From Coprinellus micaceus (taxonomy: Eukaryota; Basidiomycota; Agaricomycetes; Agaricales; Psathyrellaceae), in assembly GCA_951394405.1 (NCBI GenBank), contig OX596337.1:1302001-1366000 (forward strand): 64,000 bases of DNA, written 5' to 3'. The notes beneath the pieces are model-generated. The model was not told the origin of the DNA. It saw only the letters and a program-made list of their open reading frames with translations, and ran no database searches. Positions 51,401 through 62,376 of this stretch are shown here, piece by piece. The translations under genes were made by a program, and so were the position numbers. Position 1 is the first letter of the stretch; every line of letters begins with the position of its first letter.

Positions 51401-54302
51401 GACGTCCTTTTGGAAAGACCTTAAAATTCCACCCTTCCCGCAGTGAGCCCAACTGGGAAGGAGCGTACCGGGGGGCTGTGGGGAGCGGGGGTGGGGATTC
51501 GAGGAGGTGGGGTTGGGGGAATGCTTGCCTAGTTTGGGAAGGAATGCGGGGTCGAGACAGGTGGGAGTGGGGTAACTATATAGACTTCGCGGGTAGTACT
51601 TACGTCGTTATGTCCTCTGGATGAGGAGTTAAGCGTGCTAAGCAAACTCGGACTTGATGGAAGTGGGAAATGGGGTGTATTTACGATCGCGAAAGAGGAT
51701 GGAAAGGAAGATAGGACTTCTGTGCTTAGTGTGTGATTGAGAGCGAAGGCAATTGGGGTGGAAGAAAGAGGAAAGTTCGGATAATCGTGGATAATGGTTT
51801 TACTAGGTCTACCCTTTGGGAGTGTGATTTCCAGGGTCCAGTCAGCACTTGGTCAGTCTTTGGCGAGCCCCTGCGAGAGATGCGGAACTTGAGGATCTGC
51901 AAATAACATCCCCGTTCATTAACAATTCAGATCCGAGCGACAGACAGATCCAGTGGCAAGTTCCGGCCCTCTTCCTGTCATGGATCATCCATCCCCACCA
52001 AGCCACAGTTTCCAAGGCACTCTATTTCAAGGGCCGGCGTATACGGTACTCATCCCTGACGTCCGCCACAGCTCTCAACAATTCAATATGAAAGAATGAA
52101 CGTTGTGATGGACAAGGCTGCCAATGGTCCGGATTATCGGGTAATTGAGTGAGGGAGTGGGGCTGTGGGCGCTCGTTGCGCCCATAATGAATGCGGGGTG
52201 TCGTCATGTTATCTGCCTTCTTTGTCCATGTCTCTTCCCCATCCCTCTCCTTTGGTTCTCATTCCTTTCCCTTCCTCTTGGGTAGGTATTTGTGGACCTT
52301 CCTCCGCCCCATTCGCCACTCACACGACCTACCCTACCCCACGCGACCTAATTCTGAATACATCCAAGGTGCATTAGGGTACGAGGAGGTCATGGGACTG
52401 CCCACGCGACCATATCGTTGACATATCGTAGCCTTGTGTGCCTTCGTCGCGTCTTGGTCACCTCACACAAGCTTCGCGGGTACAACGGTATCGATGGGTC
52501 CTGGGTGTCGGTTGGGGTTGAAAGAACCTTAGGGAGGCTGTATGGCTGTCCACAGTCCCACCGGGTCCCCTGATACCGACCTTCCGAGTGCGGCAGTAGT
52601 ACCCAGTGGCTCGTTTGTGCCTATCGTGTAAAGTCAAAAGAAGATAGAAATGGACGCTCACGTCGTAACGATATGAATCAACATCGGTGTGGTCTCGCTT
52701 CTCGGTATATACGGCGTTTTCGATATGTGTGGCGAGAAGGTGGCGTCTGTTGCCGGGTATGACGCCTGTTCTCTGTTGCTTGTTGGAACGAACATTCCTT
52801 CTCTATCTCGCGAACGTTCTTATTCTGCCGCTATCTTCCATTCAGATGAGCGTCAAGGACCTGAGGAACCCGGTCCAGTGCCTTCTCTAATCTAAAGGCC
52901 GCAGTAAGCTATTAGCCGCAGTGTATTGGTACCACGAGTGACAGACGTGGACAGGATGAGCGCCCCTTGACGATGAATGAATGACTGGAGGTGTGAATCT
53001 CAGGGTCCAGAGAATGAAGTGAAGAGCATACTATGGTTCTTCCCCGCACCGGTCCTCGGACCTTAAGCGCTAGCAAGTGATATACATCCCACCACGGCTA
53101 CGTAAAGCTGGCGTTGGCGTTGAGTCGAACTTGATGCTCCTTAGCGCCCGACCGGCTGTGGGGTCTCCGTCCTCGGAGAATATGTGTCATTAAGATCGGA
53201 TCTGCAGTTTGTATGCGAGGTAGCGTGGCATGATATCGTGGCTCGAGCAGGGCTCAGCCGTAAGCGCCCATGAGCTCACCCCACAGACCATGTGTCCGAG
53301 TAACATCAGACGCTTGCGTCTTCGAACGGGGCTCTGGGGTCATGGGAAGGCGAGGAGTGTTGTGCACGCTCGATCACATATGCCCTAGTAAGCCGCTGAG
53401 AAGGGGTACGTATCTAACGTAAATCACGCTCACCGAAGAGCTTGCGGGAGAGGGTTCGCTGTTCACATCGTTCGACGGCGCGGGGTCAGTGCTGTTCTCA
53501 CCGAACCTTCCAAGGATAGGACGCCAATAGAATACCGAGTGGATTCCCTTCGATGTTATGGTGTGCTACTAACTGTTTCTGGAATGCAGGCGAAGGCGAA
53601 ACCAGGATACTGTTGCGACAAACATGTGAACGGGCCGGCCGAGCGTCGATAAAGGGGGGTGGGCTGGAAGAATTCACTTATGGGTGTCAAGAGGTGTGAT
53701 AGACCACCTTGAGAAATGGATCGCGGCGACTAGCTATATCGCAACGGGCAGCCTAGAGCCACTGCGCAATGCGAAGTCCCCGTCCCTCTGATAAGGTGTC
53801 TAAATCAGCAGTGCACTGACTCACCCCTTCGATTGGGAGAAGCCCAAGGCTAAGCTTGACATACGCGAAACGCACTACGAGTATTGCGGGGCATCATAGT
53901 ACTGGCTACGTCGATCAAGGAGTGCGATGGGTACCAGAGTGCCGCAGGACTGCGGGGATACGACGCAAGACGCCCAAAAGGATCGTATGAATAGAACGCA
54001 GTCACCACGGAGAAGGAAGGTATGAATTGCGCAGGAATGGGGGAATAATGTATCAGTTGGGTGTGAAGAACAAGCTTTCAGAGTTGGGGGAGGGCCATGA
54101 GGGCTGGAAAAGGAAAGGGGGACGGAGGGCGTGCATCGGGGCCGGACCGGAAGACGAATCTGGCTGTGATTTTCCGAGATCGCGATCTGAGATTCCCGGC
54201 ATGGACAGATAGAGGGAAAGTTCTCACGTGTTTTAACGGCGGGGGTGTATATAACGCCCTCGATAAAGAGGAACAGGTTCTCCATACTCCCCGCCAAAAA
54301 CA
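48500..54302. other. Gene-poor segment right of the repeat array
   Basis: No gene can be supported over 5.8 kb. The longest frame is minus strand 50491-49736 (251 codons, Arg/Ser-rich, no recognisable motif). On the opposite strand at 50102-50416 is a short Cys-rich frame with CSACGFGCSYHSFEC and HRTCNPC spacing. Neither has clear introns or neighbours to support it. The region 51430-51580 is G-rich and 52200-52330 is C/T-rich. Confidence 0.4.
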
Positions 54303-54976
54303 ATGAGCATCTCCATCGACGACCTTGTCTCCTCCTTCTCCTCTGCCCATGTTGGCCAGGAGCAGAGCGACCTCGCTGCCCTCCATGTGAGCTGCCTTCG
54401 ACGCGACGGGGAGTCCTTTTCTGACCCTTATCTCAGGCACAGCTCGCAGACAGTCTCTTCGGCGCCTCGTCCTTTGCATCCTCCTCGCGCACACAACAAC
54501 AGCGAGCACACCAGCCCTGCACAACGCCCACACCACGCAGCCCGACGACGGCCAGCTTCACCTGGGGCGACATCGACGCCGGCTACCGGTCGAGGTCCTC
54601 CAGCATCTCGAACCGCGGCCCTAGCGGATATGAGGACTCCGAAGACGAGATGATGGTCGAGGAGCTTTTGATGCCAGCCCCTTCCTCGTCGGCCTTTGAA
54701 AACAGCCACTCGACTCCTTTCTCCCAACGCACCCCTTCTTCATATCACCAACGAACACCGTCCTACTCGATGAACTACGACCCCATACCCTCGCCCTCGT
54801 CACATTTCACAACCAGTGATCCGTTCTACATCCAAACTCAAGCAAACTCTCAGTCGTACTTCTCTCAAAACTCGAACATCACCCAACGAGGGAGGCCGAG
54901 TATGGCCTCACCATTCGTCTCAGCCGCAGCGAACCAGTTTACGGGGTACCAGTACGCGATGGGCGTAGCATCGTGA
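54303..54976 (+). CDS. Conserved-looking hypothetical protein (207 aa)
   Basis: Exon 1 is 54303-54386, the intron 54387-54436 (50 nt, GTGAGC..TCTCAG, phase 0), and exon 2 is 54437-54976. The protein starts MSISIDDLVSSFSSAHVGQE and continues as a short helical region (SDLAALHAQLADSLFG, residues about 22-37). A Ser/Thr/Gln-rich low-complexity region follows, with a central SFTWGDIDAGYRSRSSS, an acidic YEDSEDEMMVEELLMP, and a Tyr/Gln/Ser-rich tail ending NQFTGYQYAMGVAS. I do not recognise a named family. The clean intron, a strong CAACAATGAG start context and a T/A-rich 3' region support a real gene. It stands alone in a gene-poor stretch. The disordered composition suggests a regulatory or scaffold role, which is inference. 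Confidence 0.68.
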
Positions 54977-57900
54977 TCTCCGCGAATCCCCCACACCTCC
55001 GCGCGATATCTTCCTTCTCCTGTCCACGAACCACTGCATTCTTCCTTCCCCGGACTGTACTCTAGGAATTCCCTTATTACGCATGCGACGACCCCCGACT
55101 CACGCCCTTTCTGATGACTGCATTTGTACCATACGCAATCTTCGATTTTTTCATCGTACTTTCGAACGCTTTCTACCCACCCCACCTCTTCCGTTCTCCC
55201 CCTTCTCTCATCGTATACCCCAGCCCACACTCACACATATAGACGGACGCTTTTCATACACCAAGAGATTTGTCTTTGTCTTTGACTCTATCGCGCTATC
55301 CAACTCGCCCAATGCATCTTTGCCGTAATATCAGCATCTTTTTTTTGGGATCACCATTCCGCTCGTATCATGAGGAATTCGCTCGTCCTGGCTGAGAGGG
55401 CGATATCTCGGGCCCAGGAGAGGTATATTCCAAGCGCGAGCCTCACGCGTGGTCTTCCAAGAACTTTTCATCCCCATACATGCTGCACCAACGTGCATCA
55501 GCGGCTCCACGTCTCTTTCCTTTGTCTGAAGCGAATGGCAGTCCTTCATTCATTCAAGCAACTCAAGTGATATATGCCTGCCTGCCCCTTTACCCCCGAG
55601 TGAGCTCAGGCCATCTTTACAGCGTTTGCTTTACCTTCGATGCTCCACACTCGATCGGTGGGGTGACGTGCTGTGACGAATGCGGGGAAGCTTGTACCTG
55701 TATAGCCATGGGCGCCTGCGTTCCTTGGGACAATTAGATCGAGCCATGAGGACATCATACACCCGTACTAGTAAATCCTAATAGAGCTAGATTTCATAAG
55801 CGGGCTAGGATAGGCTCCTGCTCTCTGGGGTTTCCGACGATCATTTGAGTCCATTGTCCTCGTGTTCCCTCCTCTCCTTCCACGATCATTAGTGTTCCCT
55901 GGATTAACCTATAGATCGAAAGTGGTAGCAGCCTCACGTAGGTTTCGAGTGGGTGATTTTCGGTGAGGGTGGAATATGGGGTGGCCTCGTTGTCCCAGCG
56001 TGTCGGCAAACGTTGAGGTTATTTCAGGAGGAGACCCTCCGCGGGATGCAACGACGCAGCTGCTTGCACATGTCGCGATGCTTTCCGGCTTCCTGGTCGT
56101 CGCTAAGTCCCGTATGTCATCGACTAGTGTAATTAAACGCGCTTAATGTTAGACCCTAGGGATTTCATTCGGGATTACGGTACGCCTCGAGGACAGGGTC
56201 TAGGGTCCTCGAATCTCCTTGGACTGAGCCTAGCACGGGCGCTAAGGCCATGACTCTGTCGGGTACCAGGATTATCTTATCGCGCAAGCTGCATCTACGA
56301 GTACGCCGTGTTTCTGGTTTCCGGGCGGGGTTGGGAAGGTGCCTCGGGGAAAGCAGTGGATTGGGGATATTGCGAGGAGGCGCCGATGGAGGCCAGATGG
56401 AGATGAAGGGGTGCAAGTCTCACTTCCCATCGGTGTTGATTAGAAGGAGTGTTTCGGCACGATGGAATGGAGAGTCTCAAGACGCCCTGGAGTGTGAATA
56501 TGAATGCAAGATGTGCGTGCTCTAAAGGTGGCAAGCACCGCTCCCATCATATCAGACGAGTACCAAGGCGCTTATCTGAGCCTGCCTCTTCCTCCGAGGT
56601 ACCCATCGATAGACGTTGCTTCTTTCCTCTTTCTCCAAGCCTTCTCTGGAGCGATCCTATTTTAAGTCGCGTTCAGCAACCGGTTGTCGGTCAGAGCATG
56701 TTGTCCTGACAGTCCCGCGAGCGTTTCACTGGAATGAAAGGCCATGAAGGGCAAAGGCGAAGGCACGGGTGCTATGGACCCATATGACGCGATCGGAGCG
56801 ATGGTGGCACCACAGCAGGTTCTCTGGCGCCCGAGCGAGCGCCTACCTGCGCCTACGCGGAACCGATCACTGTGGACTTGGCCTCTCATTCCGAGGGGTA
56901 TCCGGGTCCCATGATCCCATTCACCGCTGTATGGGACTTCTGCCGTACGATGATGTTTGACTTTCAGGGTTGGTGATGTAGATGAAGTATATGTAGCTAC
57001 TAGATCTGGCGTAAGTTGTTCTGCGTTCTCCCGAGCGGGGTGGACTCGGTGAGGTTTCCTTCCGCGGGCGGCGGATGGTGATAAGATAGCATCATAGTCA
57101 AGATAAACGTCGGAGGGGCTTTACTTATGGATCACTGGGCACTTCGCCTTCGAACGCGGCAGGTGTCCCCGACGATGATGCGCTCGTCTAGCCTGTGTCG
57201 AGCTCGTCGAGCCCCATTTTCGAAGCTCTCTGGATGCGTCACTACGTACCTGGACGGAGGCTCGACCTCCGGGACAGTACTCCGGGACAGTACCTCGGAA
57301 TCGGTATAATTATAATTAGTTCAAGACGAGCTTCCTCCTCCCCTCTTGCAGTCGTATGTCGCCATCTGGAGGCGTACAAGCTTCGACTTCTTAACCTTAG
57401 TCGCTTCTTCTCCCAGCACTCTTTCCGAACGTACCGCCATCTAAATTGGGGATGGGTATCGCCACCCTACAGCCATATCGCGATCGACCTGGCAAGTACC
57501 CGGCAAGGTGGGCGCTCTGACCAGTGGATTGCAAGAGGCATCCGTTGACCCCCACTCTAGACCTTCTCCCTCTGCCATAGTTCTTCAAATATTTCCGAAA
57601 TCGTAATATGACAACAGAAGGCGTCGAAGGTCTCCATCGCCGTGTGTTTTTTCCTAAACCTCGCTGATTCTTCAACTCAGAAGCTCTTCCGCTTGCTTTC
57701 AGCGGTAAGTTGGTGGACATGAGTCTATTGAGAGAAGGGGGTTTTGATTCAACCAGGGGAGGGCGTTTTGATACCAGTGTGTTGGTTTCAGTTCACATCG
57801 GTTCTTGCCAGTGCATGTACCCTCTTCTGGCATGTCACTCGGTAGACCGTGTGGAGTCTATTCTTGGAGCGGTCTGAATGGACCTCTTCTAGAATGTCGC

Positions 57901-59777
57901 ATACGTTTCTAGGGTAGGCAGGTTTGAAAAGGATCGGGGTTCTATCTCGTTTCCTGCCTGTTTGGGGGAGGTTGAACGCTTGTTAAATTCAAGTCCCCGA
58001 ACCGAAAGAGCTTGGGACAGGGTTGGATGATTTATACTACCGGAAGGTAATTGAGAGTAGCTTACTTTCTTCACATCCAGTATGTCCCCTGTAGCATCTT
58101 TGAACCCTCGACGAACACCTTTCTAAGCGTCCGCCGGCGACGTGTTGGGATACAGACAGGGGCGGATGATGCCTTTTATGGGCTCGGTGCAATCAGCGAA
58201 ACCCAGTTGGTCCGTGCGTCCATCGTCGCTGGCCTCAAAAGCAAACCCCGCCTGGAGACTTGGAAGGCGACCCGCCGCCCCCTTGGTCTACCTTCCCTCT
58301 GAATAGCTTGACATCCAACGACCCCGCCGAATCGCTCCCTAAGTCCGGCTGTCCTATTCGAAAACCACCGAGGATGGCACGAAGTTCGAGTCCAACGCAT
58401 CGGTGCATGCCCTGATACCGTTCAGGAGATGTCTGGACCCGGTAGATGCTGGACGCGGAAAAGGTCATGAAAGATAAATTATGGGCTGTCGTATGGTGCG
58501 TGAGTCCCTTACCGTTTTATTTCAAGGCGCAACTAACCTACGATCCAGCAGGGCGCATCCCTCCTCCCTACCAACTTGAGTCTGGCGAGCGCCCTGGGCA
58601 CTTCTCCAAGGGGGATGGAATATGCTCACCTTGCCCGTTTAACTATCTCGCGTGGGCTTTTGCCTTAGGTTGGCGCGGGTGTCTCTCCACCATATTCTCT
58701 GCACTAGTGGTCGTTAGGATTCGTAGCCGTATTTTATTCGACGCACGCGCAGCACGGACTTCATAGGCGACATCTGCTAAGTTCGCTGGCTAGCGGCCCC
58801 GCCCCGCATCTCGTTCACCAGCAAAGCTGACGGTCAGCTGTCTTTCTGACGAGGATCTCTTTGGACTTGCGGTACGTCTGGTCAACTAGCTCTCTTGACT
58901 ATGGATTGTCTCCGCGCTCAACTCAGTACTGCGGCTTCGGACTACGATGGGATTAGTCGCAGCTAGCTTCAACGCGGCTCACCTTTTACTTCGGGGCCCT
59001 GGCACTCCTTCATTTCTTCTCTTGGGTTAATCCTGCGCTCAGCGGCATCCGCACCAGTCACTATTTTTCACGGACAGGACGACCTGTCGCCCTTCAGACT
59101 GGCTCCTGCCCCCAGGTGGGCTTACCGCCAGCCTTCTCAGTAGTGGTAGTCATATGGATCGGTTGAATACACTCGATATCTCAATTGCTGAGGGATCTGA
59201 GGATTGGGTATTGTATTGGCGAGGTAGGACACGAAGCGTACCTAACTCTCTTATTCGACCTTCGACTTCTCCCCTAACAAGTAAGCCCGGTTTCTGTCAA
59301 AGAAAACGGATATTGACACGATTCCCTTCTTCAGGTGGGACAGCGCTGTCCTTCGCGACGCATCTCCTTCAACCCTCGAGTGGGTGTATCCGCTTGAAAG
59401 AAGGAGGTGGTCGAGGATCCGTCGCGTCATTCCTGGTGGTCAGGCCACGGGTCCGGTCAAGACAAGTCGCGCAGATTTGAAGGGCCCACTTTCAACCCCA
59501 GCTTCGTCGTAAACGATGGTCCCAACCAATTGCTCTGTTCGAGACCAGCTGACAAGGCCCTGGCACAGCCGTTCAATTTCCTCCCACGGGCGGCAACCCT
59601 TTTCTCACGATCATGTGCAAATCTCGGCACCTCTGCACCTCTTTGGACACCTTTGCAGCATCCAAGCTTCACTGTTCACGTCTTTCGTCTGCGCCGTCAC
59701 AGGCGGGCACCTTCGCGCAGTTATCTGACGCATTTACCGTGTTTCTTCAGAGTTGTGCCATCCCTTCCTCATTCATT
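54977..59777. other. Gene-poor segment
   Basis: Positions 55000-55330 look like a pyrimidine-rich 3' untranslated region. From 55330 to 59780 I find only short unrelated open frames on both strands and no consistent exon chain. A short tandem duplication (GGGACAGTACTCC) lies near 57271-57293. The promoter of the following gene should lie in 59500-59777. Confidence 0.4.
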
Positions 59778-61586
59778 ATGCTTCCTGTCGCCTATTCCGA
59801 CCAATCCGCCCCAGCTACGGGGCATTCATTGTTGGATTCTTTCGTCCGGGGTTTACAAGGACGAGGAGTTGGGCCTACGGTTGATAAATCGACCCGGTAC
59901 CATGGTTCGTACGGTCTGCATCTTCTCCGTGGGTCTCGATTTCAAGCGGATCCAGGCGTCGACTCCACCAGGTTGAACACCCAGCAAGCTGTCGTGCCCA
60001 GAGCGCAGAGCAACAGCAACAGCAATAGTAAGTACAGTGCGGCTAACTACCTACCCGCTCCCAATCTCATTCTCGCAGATACCAGCGTCTCTCAAGCGAA
60101 TTCCCAGAACCGCAGTTATACAACCGGGCTGCCCACGACCGCAAATAACAGTTCCCAACACTATCTTGCCAGCGACAGCGACAACTATGTTTGGGGTGAC
60201 GCGTACCGATGGGAGTATGCATACAGCGCCAACGGCGCCTACTACTACTCTCCACGCCTCAGCACCAACACCAACGCTTTCCGGGGCGACGACAGATCCT
60301 ATTCGCACCCCAGCCCCGCAAAACACCAGCAGGCCTGTGGCATCGACTTTTCACCCTCGTATAGGTCCAAGGACGAAGTCTACTACACTCTCAAGGCCTC
60401 GAATCTCGCACATTCCGTTGACCTCGTCAAAGATGCTCAACAGGCTGGCGCTTCCAGTCATGCTACCCTGCCCGTCCACGAGGTCGACAACCTCACTGCA
60501 TCCCTCATCAGCGGTGATGTGCGCAGCATTCCTTACAACGCAACCAGTGCATATGTGGCGAACGACACGACTTCTACAGCATCGAGCACCCTCGAACCCA
60601 ATCCCGACGACTCCGCATGCGACTGGGACGCAATTGCGGCATTCCTTGATAGTCCCGCCCCTCAGCCCGAGACATCGCTAACGGAGGGGGTCATGGGCGA
60701 ATGCAGCGAGGCCCTCACTAGAAGCACACAATTTACTCCCGGCGATTCCAGGGCCCAGGGAGTTAGTCGACACCCCTTGGCCATCAGCACCGTTACCCGT
60801 CGTCATTCTGCTTACCCTGTCCAATACTCTCCAGCCTTGTCCAACATGAGCGCTGCACCCTCGCCTGTGGACAGTATCCTCAGCAGAGGCACTAACGTTA
60901 CGCAAGCTACAACCCCGGCTGCCTCCCCTTTGTTACCATTGGAAATCGGAAATGGCGGTACCGTTGAAAAGCAGCAATCAGCGGGTGCACTCGCCAGCAA
61001 ACCGCAGCAGGCTATTCGCAACAGGAAGGGCAAAGGGACCACGGCAAGGGGCACTACTGCTCCTAAAACTCTCCTCAAGAGCAAGCGGAAAGGAAAGGCT
61101 TCGTCTGGCGATGCAAACGCGTCAAGCTCGACCACCAACTTGCAGGCCGTTTCCGTTGTGGCATCCGGACCTATCCCAAGGGTCCCCAGGCCCATCGCTC
61201 CTATTCCATCGTCATCGGCCCCCAGTGGTTCCCTTTCCTCTGTCAATATACATTCTAACTTCGTCGTGCCCTCTTCGGCCTTCACGTTTACCCCTCCCAT
61301 GGGTGCAAGCACTCCAGGCATTCCCCTCACGTACGTCCCACAATCCTACTCCCCTTCCGTTCCTGAAGCTTCGGCTTCTTCCAAAACCAGCAGCTATATC
61401 CCCACTTCTGCCAATCCAGCCACAGCGCCACCTCTGTTTCACTCGTTCGCCGCTACCCCTCCGGGGCAGGCCGACTGGAATGTCAAGGTTACCTACAATC
61501 AATCCCCACCCAGGAGTGACAGGGCTGCCAGAATCAACGCCAGAAGGCTTGCCAACCCGAATTTCCAAACAGTTCGTCCTAAGTGA
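59778..61586 (+). CDS. Low-complexity hypothetical protein (585 aa after splicing)
   Basis: I do not recognise a family. The frame is open from 59613, but the ATG at 59778 (MLPVAYSDQSAPATGHSLLD) has the more protein-like start. A probable intron at 60028-60078 (GTAAGT, GGCTAAC branch-like word, TCTCGCAG; 51 nt) is a multiple of three with no stop, so intron retention would add 17 residues. The protein is rich in Ser, Ala, Pro, Thr and Asn, with an N-terminal SNSNSN run, a Tyr-rich stretch (residues about 105-130: YVWGDAYRWEYAYSANGAYY), an acidic CDWDAIAAFLDSP, and basic stretches NRKGKG and LLKSKRKGKASS that could be nuclear localisation signals. The C-terminus has RAARINARRLANPNF. Overall it looks like a disordered nuclear regulatory protein, by inference only. 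Confidence 0.6.
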   Translation: MLPVAYSDQSAPATGHSLLDSFVRGLQGRGVGPTVDKSTRYHGSYGLHLLRGSRFQADPGVDSTRLNTQQAVVPRAQSNSNSNSKYSAANYLPAPNLILADTSVSQANSQNRSYTTGLPTTANNSSQHYLASDSDNYVWGDAYRWEYAYSANGAYYYSPRLSTNTNAFRGDDRSYSHPSPAKHQQACGIDFSPSYRSKDEVYYTLKASNLAHSVDLVKDAQQAGASSHATLPVHEVDNLTASLISGDVRSIPYNATSAYVANDTTSTASSTLEPNPDDSACDWDAIAAFLDSPAPQPETSLTEGVMGECSEALTRSTQFTPGDSRAQGVSRHPLAISTVTRRHSAYPVQYSPALSNMSAAPSPVDSILSRGTNVTQATTPAASPLLPLEIGNGGTVEKQQSAGALASKPQQAIRNRKGKGTTARGTTAPKTLLKSKRKGKASSGDANASSSTTNLQAVSVVASGPIPRVPRPIAPIPSSSAPSGSLSSVNIHSNFVVPSSAFTFTPPMGASTPGIPLTYVPQSYSPSVPEASASSKTSSYIPTSANPATAPPLFHSFAATPPGQADWNVKVTYNQSPPRSDRAARINARRLANPNFQTVRPK

Positions 61587-62376
61587 TTTCGATGAGGCCA
61601 ACTGCAACAAACAGGCCACCAGCCCCTCTTTCTCGTGGATCCACTCAATCTTTCGCTTTCATTTCCCCCACGACTGGTTACGCTCTACACTGTATGTATA
61701 TACCAAGGGTCCCTAGTACCCTCACGATGTGGGCATTGCTTGTCTTTATCGTCTATACATTTGTGCTTATATCTTCGGCTGTGGCCTCTTTGTAATAATA
61801 TGGACTTTTCCTCTCTTCATCGACCTGAAGGTGTAGATAGTACACCCTCACGCCCTACCAATAGTGAGCCGGCTTTTGCTCAAGTTCGGGACACCTCTCA
61901 ACCGGGATCGCTCTCAGAAACCCCAAACGACGAAAGCTCGGGGGGGAGCTCGTTTGTCCCAATACAAGCGTATGAGGCTGAAGATCTCATGAGGGCGAGA
62001 CATTGGCTTGAAGACCGTTGCTGGACCTGATACAACAGGACAGGGGGGCCTACCGTCGAGTCGAACGCGTTGACGCATGCTAAGCACTAAAGTCTACTTG
62101 AACGGTAAAGTCAACGTATCAAAATCTAAGGCGTCTAGTATTGGCATTCCATGGTAATTGTACAAAACAAAACACGGTCCGAGAATCCTGGAGAATACAT
62201 GAAAGTCATAGAGTCGTAAAGGCGAACAGAATATTCAACCTCCCAATGATCTACTAAAGTACAAAGATGATACACAGCGTTAGTCTGACCAAACGGAGAT
62301 GGATCGAATGGAACAGAGGGGGGCATCCGATTGCATTAGGCGGGACCAACGCAGCACCCACCAAGGGCGACGACGA
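61587..62376. other. Intergenic between convergent genes
   Basis: It holds the 3' ends of the 59778 gene and the Nramp gene. A 76-codon frame at 61800-62030 (MDFSSLHRPEGVDSTPS start) is possible as a small protein but has no supporting evidence. Confidence 0.4.

Noticed and set aside
61800..62030. 76-codon frame between the low-complexity gene and the Nramp gene
   Set aside because: Short, no motif, and located where 3' untranslated sequence is expected.
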